DNA from: Deltaproteobacteria bacterium
GTDB lineage: Bacteria > Desulfobacterota > Desulfarculia > Adiutricales > Adiutricaceae
Direction of reading: 5' to 3'
Assembly (NCBI GenBank): GCA_031269135.1
Contig: JAISZP010000008.1
Span: 1-6,702 of the forward strand
Length of the DNA stretch: 6,702 bases
Shown here: piece after piece, positions 1-5,220 of the stretch
How positions within the stretch are numbered: the stretch's first letter is position 1
How the letters are laid out: the number at the start of each line of letters is the position of its first letter
The notes under the pieces: model-generated
Database searches by the model: none
What the model was told of the DNA's origin: nothing
What the model saw: only the letters and a program-made list of their open reading frames with translations
Program-made: the position numbers and the translations under genes

Positions 1-1
1 G

Positions 2-112
2 CTCTTTCGTCATATGCCCAAAGCAAGAGATAAGCGCCGCGCATTTTCAAAATTTGACTTTATTTTCGGCAAATACGGCTTACAGGAAAATGGGAGCGCC
101 GACGGCAAATAG
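2..112 (+). CDS. possible 3' end of an unidentified gene (partial)
   Basis: A reading frame is open from the left edge of the window to a TAG at 110-112, giving about 36 residues. It is rich in Lys and Arg and ends in a hydrophilic tail (FGKYGL then QENGSADGK). The position, 58 bp before the next same-strand gene, suits the end of an upstream gene. However, a second + frame (from base 3 to a TAA at 117-119) is also open over the same stretch, so the frame cannot be decided from so short a piece. I recognise no family. An internal ATG at 14-16 would give only a 32-residue peptide, so a truncated longer gene is more likely than a complete small one. Confidence 0.3.
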   Translation, partial: LFRHMPKARDKRRAFSKFDFIFGKYGLQENGSADGK

Positions 113-160
113 CCGCTAATCACTTAACCGCAAAAAGCAGTGTTCATTTCTAGCTGCAAC

Positions 161-165
161 AGAGG
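161..165 (+). promoter_or_regulatory. ribosome binding site of the putative lipoprotein gene
   Basis: AGAGG lies 5 bases before the ATG at 171 and is the only purine-rich Shine-Dalgarno-like stretch nearby. Another ATG at 166 is out of frame with the gene, so the motif supports the start at 171. Confidence 0.45.
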
Positions 166-170
166 ATGGC

Positions 171-617
171 ATGGTATTTTTTCCATCTTGGAGCAAATGG
201 CCCAAGTTAATCGCGTGTCTTATATTGTTGCTCTTAACCGCCGCCTGCCCCGCCCTGTTGACGGTGCCCGGCGACGATCAAGAGCCTACCGACCACGACG
301 TCTTTGAGAGCGGCCCCGGGAGTTTGCCGATAGACGTCATCGACTACAGCTGGAGCTTCACGAACTCAAACACCCACATCCGAATAGCCGGAACAGTGGT
401 CAACAACAGCCCGGTTCCGATGCAGCAAATCACCTTGCTATGCACACTCTATGACCAAAACGGCAATCCCATAGCCTACGGAGAGACCTATGTAGTCCCG
501 ACCTACTTGCCGGTGGGAGGCAAAGGAACCTTCGAGTTTGTGGCTCTAACCAAAAAAGAACGCGGCATCAAAGCCACCCGATTGATTACGGTGGCCAGAA
601 CTCTTTCGAGCTATTGA
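171..617 (+). CDS. putative lipoprotein with FxLYD-type domain
   Basis: The 148-residue product starts with a short basic/aromatic N-region and a hydrophobic stretch (about residues 13-25, rich in Leu). This is followed by a lipobox-like L-T-A-A-C with the candidate lipidated cysteine at C26. Thr at -3 is not the commonest residue but is tolerated in lipoprotein patterns. Residues 27-52 look like a flexible acidic linker. Residues about 55-128 resemble the FxLYD family: a GTVVNNS motif at 74-80 and a strand ending in CTLYDQNGNP at 91-100. This is an Ig-like beta fold common in secreted or lipid-anchored proteins of unknown function. Expected location is the cell envelope, probably a membrane surface facing the periplasm. 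The gene stands alone, about 100 bp before map. The lipoprotein call is fairly good, the domain call moderate, and no specific function can be given. Confidence 0.75.
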   Translation: MVFFPSWSKWPKLIACLILLLLTAACPALLTVPGDDQEPTDHDVFESGPGSLPIDVIDYSWSFTNSNTHIRIAGTVVNNSPVPMQQITLLCTLYDQNGNPIAYGETYVVPTYLPVGGKGTFEFVALTKKERGIKATRLITVARTLSSY

Positions 618-640
618 CTTTTTTCAGGCTATCGACTTTT
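610..640 (+). repeat. short direct repeat in the lipoprotein-map gap
   Basis: GCTATYGACTTTT occurs at 610-622 and again at 628-640, an 18-bp period with one base difference. A weaker third element (TTGGACTTTGTCC) lies at 653-665 and itself contains the small inverted repeat GGAC-TTT-GTCC. The first copy overlaps the stop codon of the preceding gene. Function is unknown. It is too short to exclude chance. Confidence 0.4.
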
Positions 641-717
641 GGGATGATTTTCTTGGACTTTGTCCTATATTCATCCTTCGCCGCTTTATCTTTCACTCCG
701 CCGAAAATTGATGAAAC

Positions 718-1494
718 ATGACACGTTTGGTTTATATAAAAACAAAAAATCAGATCGACAAAATCCGTCTCAGCAGCCGACTTGCCGCTCAAACCCTGGA
801 TATGATAACTCCGCACGTGAAGCCTGGGATCACCACTTTAGCCCTCGACAAAATGATTCACAAATTCATCGTCGACCATAACGCTATTCCGGCTACGCTG
901 GGATATGGTCCCAAGCGCTCCCCCTTTCCCAACAGCAGCTGCATCTCCATCAACGATGAAGTGGTCCACGGAATACCCGGCAGCAGAAAGCTGCAAGACG
1001 GAGATCTGGTGAAAATCGACGTCACGACCATATTGGACGGCTTCTACGGCGACACGGCCCGCACTTATCTGGTCGGCGACGTTTGCGATGAAGGAGTCCG
1101 GCTCTGCGAGGCCACCAAAGAGTCGCTGGACCTTGCGATCAAAGAGGTCAAAAACGGCGCCAGACTGGGCGACATCGGCCACGCCATTCAAAGCCATGTC
1201 GAAGCCTGCGGCTTTTCGGTGGTCAGATACTTCGTCGGTCACGGGGTAGGGATTGAATTTCACGAAGCGCCCAACGTTCCGCATTTCGGCGACAAAGGCT
1301 CAGGGAAAAGGATCAAGACCGGCATGGTCTTCACCATTGAACCTATGATCAACGCCGGCGTCCATGAAGTGGAAATCTTGGACGACGGTTGGACGGCCGT
1401 GACCGCCGACGGAAAGCTCTCGGCTCAATTCGAGCACACTGTAGCCGTCACCGACGACGGAGCTGAGATTCTGACTTTATCTAAATATTCGTAG
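718..1494 (+). CDS. map: type I methionyl aminopeptidase
   Basis: Removes the initiator methionine from nascent proteins in the cytoplasm using a two-metal centre of the pita-bread fold (peptidase family M24A). The 258-residue length matches the short bacterial type I form (E. coli about 264). All five metal ligands can be read: D101, D112 (in DGFYGDTA), H175 (in GHGVGIEFHE), E208 (in FTIEPMINAG) and E239 (in AQFEHTVAV). The auxiliary histidines are present as H84 (VVHGIP) and H182. There is no N-terminal SEC-C zinc extension. The ATG at 718 gives an N-terminus that aligns well with the family (IKTKNQIDKIRLSSRLAAQ). No clear Shine-Dalgarno sequence precedes it, and a nearby ATG at 711 is out of frame. 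In many bacteria map sits with secY and ribosomal genes, but here it does not, so this may be a relocated or second copy. The function assignment is very secure. Confidence 0.97.
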   Translation: MTRLVYIKTKNQIDKIRLSSRLAAQTLDMITPHVKPGITTLALDKMIHKFIVDHNAIPATLGYGPKRSPFPNSSCISINDEVVHGIPGSRKLQDGDLVKIDVTTILDGFYGDTARTYLVGDVCDEGVRLCEATKESLDLAIKEVKNGARLGDIGHAIQSHVEACGFSVVRYFVGHGVGIEFHEAPNVPHFGDKGSGKRIKTGMVFTIEPMINAGVHEVEILDDGWTAVTADGKLSAQFEHTVAVTDDGAEILTLSKYS

Positions 1495-1564
1495 CGACGC
1501 CATCGGGAGTTTTTTTCGCCGCCGACGCAGCCGCATAACCCTCATCAAGCTCCAACGGCCAATA

Positions 1565-2233
1565 ATGAATAACGCGACGCCCCCAGAAAAATGCGAACAA
1601 ACGGCTGAATATTTTTTTGAAATGGGAAAAAAGTTCTACATAGCCAGACCGACCAATAGGCAGGATGTGGAACTGACCGTCACCTATTTTCACCGCTCCG
1701 CTTCCATGGGCTTCGCTCCGGCTCAGCGCTTGCTGGGAGTGATATACTTCGAAGGCTCTTTGGTCAATCAAGATTACGGCAAAGCTCTCTATTGGCTTTC
1801 TCTCGCCTCGGACCAAGGCGACCCCCAGGCCGCTTACACCTTGGCTCTCATGTACGCCAAAGGCACGGGGATCGACAAAGACTGGTCCAAAGCCTACGAA
1901 CTGCTTTCCAAATCGGGCGTCACGAATTTAACCGAGGCCAAAGAACTTAAAAAGCGCCTTAAAGACGAATTATTTCAGCTCTACCCCAATTTAGCCTCCG
2001 CCTTGAAAAAGGACGAACTTAATTTAAGAATGACTCTCACCAGCCGCCAAAAACGCTTCATCCCCATGTTTCTGGACTCCAGCCGCAGCGACGGCGGCGC
2101 TCAAACCGAGTTTGAATCATGGTTGGCGTTGAACTTAGGCAAAATCAGCGCCAATGACGCCTATGGAAATCTGACGGAGTGTTTGAACAAATACTACCAC
2201 GACATGACCAGCCTTTACCCAGCCGGAGGCTGA
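1565..2233 (+). CDS. Sel1-like repeat protein with unassigned C-terminal half
   Basis: A 222-residue protein without an obvious signal peptide. Residues about 14-118 hold Sel1-like (TPR-related) helical repeats, of which two are clear: ASMGFAPAQRLLGVIYFEGS leading into YGKALYWLSLASDQGD (about 47-86), then DPQAAYTLALMYAKGTG with DWSKAYELLSKSG (about 86-118). The N-terminal part (14-46) looks like a degenerate first repeat. Such repeats are protein-interaction scaffolds, so an adaptor role is inferred. Residues about 120-222 are helical and charged (KELKKRLKDELFQLYPN) and match no family I recognise. No good Shine-Dalgarno motif precedes the ATG at 1565, and an internal Met at residue 20 is a possible but not better start. 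The gene ends 5 bp before the radical SAM gene and shares that gene's ribosome binding site region, which suggests co-translation. Confidence 0.8.
   Translation: MNNATPPEKCEQTAEYFFEMGKKFYIARPTNRQDVELTVTYFHRSASMGFAPAQRLLGVIYFEGSLVNQDYGKALYWLSLASDQGDPQAAYTLALMYAKGTGIDKDWSKAYELLSKSGVTNLTEAKELKKRLKDELFQLYPNLASALKKDELNLRMTLTSRQKRFIPMFLDSSRSDGGAQTEFESWLALNLGKISANDAYGNLTECLNKYYHDMTSLYPAGG
2225..2229 (+). promoter_or_regulatory. ribosome binding site setting the radical SAM gene start
   Basis: GGAGG lies 9 bases before the ATG at 2239, inside the last codons of the Sel1-repeat gene (TGA at 2231-2233). The longer in-frame start at 2179 has no such motif and would overlap the upstream gene by 55 bp. 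The site therefore favours the 2239 start and suggests translational coupling. Confidence 0.7.
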
Positions 2234-2238
2234 ACGTT

Positions 2239-3300
2239 ATGGGCGAGTTTCACCCCACCAGCGATCGTGGGCCGGATGAGATCGGTCTGGAAAAAATCCT
2301 TCTCTTTCCGGAAAAACTGTCGAGTCTTCAGAAAAACCTGACCGATGTAGACCCACTATACCCAGTATCCGTCGAACTGAGCTTGACCAGCCGCTGCAAC
2401 CTAAAATGCGTCTGGTGCTCCGATCTTCTCCTGCGCGAACTGTGCCCCGATAGGCTTTCTTTGGACGTCTTAGGCCGCCTCTTCGTCGATCTGGCCAAAG
2501 GCGGAACAAGAGGGGTCACCATAGAAGGCGGCGGGGAACCCACGATATCTCCTTTTTTCCAAAAAGCTGCGACTCTTGCTGCGGAAGCGGGCCTTTCAGT
2601 CGGCCTCATCACTAACGGCACCGCTTTATTCAACGCCTCCCGCTCCAAAGACTTCTACTCTCTCTTCCAATGGGTGAGGCTGAGCTTGGACGCCTCTTGC
2701 GCCGAAGACTACCTTCTTCTCAAAGGCCGAGATTGCTACCAAGACGTTTTAAAGTCTCTTTCAGTTTTGGCGAATTTAAAGTCGCCTCCAACTCTCGGCG
2801 TCGGGTACGTCCTGACCAATAGAAACGACAGCCCTGAACCCTTGGAAAAGTTGGCCCTTGATTTGAGGCGTTTAGGAGTGAATTACCTCCACCTGCGTCC
2901 GGTGGTCGACCACCCGGAACTCGTCAGCTTAAAATCGACTCGGCGCCTAAAAGAGCTCGAATCGCCGCACTTTCACGTAAATACCGGGGCCATGACCGAT
3001 AACCAAGGGCAGGGCAACGACGGCCTTCCATGCCTAGCTCATAGCTTGTCCGCCGTCATCACCGCCGACGGTTCGGTGTGGCTCTGCGGAAGGCTTAACG
3101 TGGACCCGTCCACCGGTTCCATGGGCAACATCACGGTAGAGCGTTTTTCCGACGTCTGGTCGGGAGAGATGCGCAAACGCCAAAGCCGAAGAGCGGCCGA
3201 CGGTCATTATTGCCTGAGCCATTGCCCGCAGTGCCGCATGACTAAATATAACCGGCTCCTGTACAATCTAAGCAGAATTCGAACCCGTGATTTCATATGA
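2239..3300 (+). CDS. radical SAM protein with C-terminal SPASM/twitch-like cysteine region
   Basis: The 353-residue product (from the ATG at 2239) has the canonical radical SAM cluster motif CX3CX2C at C53, C57 and C60 (CNLKCVWC). It also has a GGEP-type SAM-binding motif (GGGEP, 97-101) and LITNGT (about 123-128), as expected for a partial TIM barrel. The C-terminal part holds C265 and C283 (separated by 17 residues, with ITADGSVWLC), then GNITVERFSDVWSGEMRKR, and C325, C329 and C332 (CLSHCPQC). This layout fits a SPASM or shorter twitch domain carrying at least one auxiliary 4Fe-4S cluster. Families with such domains include peptide-modifying and small-molecule-modifying enzymes, so reaction and substrate cannot be assigned. 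No small precursor-peptide gene is evident beside it. It lies between a Sel1-repeat gene and recO, overlapping recO by 4 bp (ATGA), so it is expressed with them. Superfamily assignment is secure; specific role is unknown. Confidence 0.92.
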   Translation: MGEFHPTSDRGPDEIGLEKILLFPEKLSSLQKNLTDVDPLYPVSVELSLTSRCNLKCVWCSDLLLRELCPDRLSLDVLGRLFVDLAKGGTRGVTIEGGGEPTISPFFQKAATLAAEAGLSVGLITNGTALFNASRSKDFYSLFQWVRLSLDASCAEDYLLLKGRDCYQDVLKSLSVLANLKSPPTLGVGYVLTNRNDSPEPLEKLALDLRRLGVNYLHLRPVVDHPELVSLKSTRRLKELESPHFHVNTGAMTDNQGQGNDGLPCLAHSLSAVITADGSVWLCGRLNVDPSTGSMGNITVERFSDVWSGEMRKRQSRRAADGHYCLSHCPQCRMTKYNRLLYNLSRIRTRDFI

Positions 3301-4289
3301 AAAAAACTCACCCCCAACAAAGCCGTCCGCCGGCCGATCGTATGGGGGCTGTAGTTCTTTCGCGCTACAGCGTAGGCGACAGCGACTATATCGTGACTTT
3401 TTTGACTCGTGAACAAGGCCTCGTTTCCGCGCTGGCCAAAAACGCCCGGCAAAGCATAAGGCGCTTTGGAGGAAACCTCCTAAGCCCCGGCATGGCGGCT
3501 TGGTATTACCTGCGGCAAAGACCGAATTCCAATTTGGCCTTTGTGGAGCGCGGCGAGATTAACCCCGCCGCCCCAAACCTTCCTATGGACCCTATCTGCC
3601 GCGCTTTGGTCGCCTGGGCCTTGGAGCTTGTTCGGGCCTTCGAGGCCCACCATAACCCGGCGGAACCGACTTTTAACTTGCTGTTAAGACACTTCGGGGC
3701 CTTGGCCGCCGCCTCCGATTTCGCCGCCCCGTCTTTGGCCGCCAGAAGATTATCCTTCGGCTTCACCAAGTGTTACTTGCAGATCGCCGGCTTCGGCGTC
3801 GGCGCGGAAAACTGCTGCATCTGCGGCAAAAAAGATTCCGAGAGCTGGTACGCCGAGCCGTCTTTCGATGGTTTAATCTGCCGGCAATGCGAACGGTTTT
3901 TGGATAGAAGGCTGCATAATATTCCCAATTCCCTCCGAGAGGCGCTCTTGACCACGGCCACTCACCGCAGCTCTCCGCAGCTCGATGAAGAGACGCTCAA
4001 TATCGCCGAGAATTACTTCCAGCATAGAGCCTCCGTCCAGGCGGGGCGGGCTTTTAAGAGTCCAAAGGTTTTAAGGCAGCTTCTTGAAAACAATCCCTCC
4101 GACGCCTCGAACGCTCGCCGAGAATCTATGAATTCGCCTATGAACTCGCCAATGAACGCGCCTATGAACACGCCGATAAGCGCATCTATAAACGCACCGA
4201 TAAACGCGTCAATAAACGCGTCAAGCGTTCAACAAAATACGCCCAATTCGAACGACGATCGCATTCGACCGGGGAGCGAAGGTGTCTGA
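3297..4289 (+). CDS. recO: DNA repair protein RecO with extended repeat-bearing C-terminus
   Basis: RecO binds single-stranded DNA and SSB and, with RecR (and RecF), helps load RecA at gaps and anneal strands. The N-terminal OB-fold is visible at about residues 16-90 (AVVLSRYSVGDSDYIVTFLT, then REQGLVSALAKNAR). It is followed by a helical domain, and a zinc site of two CxxC pairs is present: C173/C176 and C195/C198. The conserved end of the family fold (FQHRASVQAGRAFKSPKVLRQ) stops near residue 263. Typical RecO proteins are about 240-270 residues; this one has 330 because a low-complexity tail follows, including eight tetrapeptide repeats at 278-309. The ATG at 3297 overlaps the preceding stop codon as ATGA, supporting coupling. 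Met16 (3342) is an alternative start closer to the usual family N-terminus. The stop overlaps the next gene by 8 bp. Confidence 0.93.
   Translation: MKKTHPQQSRPPADRMGAVVLSRYSVGDSDYIVTFLTREQGLVSALAKNARQSIRRFGGNLLSPGMAAWYYLRQRPNSNLAFVERGEINPAAPNLPMDPICRALVAWALELVRAFEAHHNPAEPTFNLLLRHFGALAAASDFAAPSLAARRLSFGFTKCYLQIAGFGVGAENCCICGKKDSESWYAEPSFDGLICRQCERFLDRRLHNIPNSLREALLTTATHRSSPQLDEETLNIAENYFQHRASVQAGRAFKSPKVLRQLLENNPSDASNARRESMNSPMNSPMNAPMNTPISASINAPINASINASSVQQNTPNSNDDRIRPGSEGV
4128..4223 (+). repeat. in-frame 12-bp tandem repeat array (8 units) in the recO tail
   Basis: Eight contiguous 12-bp units can be read with consensus ATRAACGCGCCN. The first four begin with ATG (encoding MNSP, MNSP, MNAP, MNTP) and the last four with ATA (ISAS, INAP, INAS, INAS). 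The last two units, 4200-4211 and 4212-4223, are identical at the DNA level, pointing to recent slippage or unequal exchange. The unit is a multiple of three, so copy number can vary without breaking the frame or the downstream overlap with the pseudouridine synthase gene. Confidence 0.9.
4271..4276 (+). promoter_or_regulatory. ribosome binding site for the GTG start of the pseudouridine synthase gene
   Basis: GGGGAG lies 5 bases before the GTG at 4282, inside the end of recO. It supports the non-ATG start, which gives an N-terminus (SERLQKVLAACGVASRR) that aligns directly with the S4 domain of the family. Confidence 0.7.
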
Positions 4290-5037
4290 GCGACTCCAAA
4301 AAGTTTTAGCCGCTTGCGGAGTCGCTTCCCGCCGAGGAGCGGAAAACCTCATACGGCAGAGAAGGGTGAAAGTCGACGGCGAAATCGTCTGCGATCTCGG
4401 CCGAAAAGTCGATATGGCTAGTTCGACCATCACGGTCGACGAAATCCCGGTCAAGAATCTCCAGGGCCTCAGATACTACATGTTTCATAAGCCCAAAGGG
4501 TATTTGACCACCCTATCGGACCCTCAAAACCGCCCAACCGTCCTGCGCTTTCTGGAAAAGCTCCCCGCAAGAGTCTACCCTGTCGGAAGATTGGACATGG
4601 ACGTCTCGGGACTGCTGATTCTGACTAACGACGGAGAACTCGCCAAAAGGTTGATGCACCCCTCTTACATGATCCCTAAGGTCTACAGAGCCAGAGTCGA
4701 AGGCGTTCCCGACGAAGGGGCCTTGAAACTTCTCACGGACGGGAGCTTGATCATCGGAGGAAAACCGATTTCCCCGGCTAAAGCCAGAGTGTTGCCGACC
4801 GGCCCGGATAAAGGTTGGTTGGAGCTCACCTTGACTGAAGGCCGTCACCGCCAAGTCAAACGCATGTGCGCGGCCTGCGGGCACCCGGTGATTGAACTCA
4901 AGAGAGTTTGTTATTGCGATCTTAAACTGCCCAGCCATCTATTGGCCGGTCAGATCTCGGAACTTACTTCGGCGCAACTGCAGACTCTTTTGAAGAAAGT
5001 GGGACTGGCGACGAAAGATAAGGACACTGTCGCCTGA
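4282..5037 (+). CDS. rluB: rRNA pseudouridine synthase, RluB/RsuA family
   Basis: Isomerises a specific uridine to pseudouridine in ribosomal RNA (RluB acts at 23S position 2605 in E. coli; RsuA acts on 16S). The 251-residue product has an N-terminal S4 RNA-binding domain at about 1-60 (LQKVLAACGVASRRGAENLI and RQRRVKVDGE). The catalytic core follows, with the aspartate D105 in VGRLDMDVSGLLILTNDGEL. The family motif GRHRQVKRMCAACGHPV is at 187-203, close to the GRNRQVRRM form seen in RluB-like members. RluB is preferred over RsuA on general resemblance, but the exact target uridine cannot be read from the sequence. E. coli RluB is longer because of a C-terminal tail that is lacking here. The gene starts with GTG, overlaps recO by 8 bp, and is the last gene of the packed block before a 183-bp gap. 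Confidence 0.9.
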   Translation: MSERLQKVLAACGVASRRGAENLIRQRRVKVDGEIVCDLGRKVDMASSTITVDEIPVKNLQGLRYYMFHKPKGYLTTLSDPQNRPTVLRFLEKLPARVYPVGRLDMDVSGLLILTNDGELAKRLMHPSYMIPKVYRARVEGVPDEGALKLLTDGSLIIGGKPISPAKARVLPTGPDKGWLELTLTEGRHRQVKRMCAACGHPVIELKRVCYCDLKLPSHLLAGQISELTSAQLQTLLKKVGLATKDKDTVA

Positions 5038-5076
5038 TTTCTTTCGATTCGTCAGCCGGCGCTCTTGATCCGCCCA

Positions 5077-5188
5077 TGACCTTTATCCATAACGACCTTC
5101 ATCAGCTAATCACCTTTATCCATAGCGACCTTTATTCATAACGACTTTATCCCCAGCGACCTTTATTCATAGCGACCTTTATCCGCCG
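5077..5188 (+). repeat. non-coding ~16-bp tandem repeat array upstream of fliI
   Basis: Seven imperfect direct repeats of 15-18 bp lie end to end: 5077-5092, 5093-5110 (most divergent), 5111-5125, 5126-5141, 5142-5156, 5157-5172 and 5173-5188. The consensus is CGACCTTTATYCATAR. Unit cores read TTATCCATA (5083-5091 and 5116-5124), TTATTCATA (5132-5140 and 5163-5171) and TTATCCCCA (5147-5155). Several cores have partial dyad symmetry (TTAT-NN-ATAA). Unit lengths are not multiples of three and stop codons occur, so the array is not coding. It ends 32 bp before the fliI start codon, so it could bind a regulator or DnaA, or be neutral slippage DNA. Confidence 0.85.
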
Positions 5189-5220
5189 ACGCTTGCGGCC
5201 CCAAGAGTTATTCAAGATTT

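Noticed and set aside
614..671. Promoter for map using TTGACT or TTGGGA and TATATT at 666-671
   Set aside because: TATATT is a fair -10 element, but no -35 element is correctly spaced from it.
838..1284. 148-codon open frame on the - strand across map
   Set aside because: It lies wholly opposite a gene with all catalytic residues intact and its translation resembles no family; it is an antisense shadow.
1495..1564. Terminator between map and the Sel1-repeat gene, at the run of seven T near 1510-1516
   Set aside because: The sequence before the T run forms only a very short possible stem, not a stable hairpin.
4513..4938. 141-codon open frame on the - strand across the pseudouridine synthase gene
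   Set aside because: It lies opposite well-conserved motifs of the real gene and has no recognisable domain or ribosome binding site.
5076..5141. 21-codon ORF starting at an ATG within the repeat array
   Set aside because: It is made of the repeat units themselves, has no ribosome binding site, and the frame is lost in the following units.
5077..5188. CRISPR array
   Set aside because: The units are only 15-18 bp and abut each other with no spacers, and no cas genes are present.
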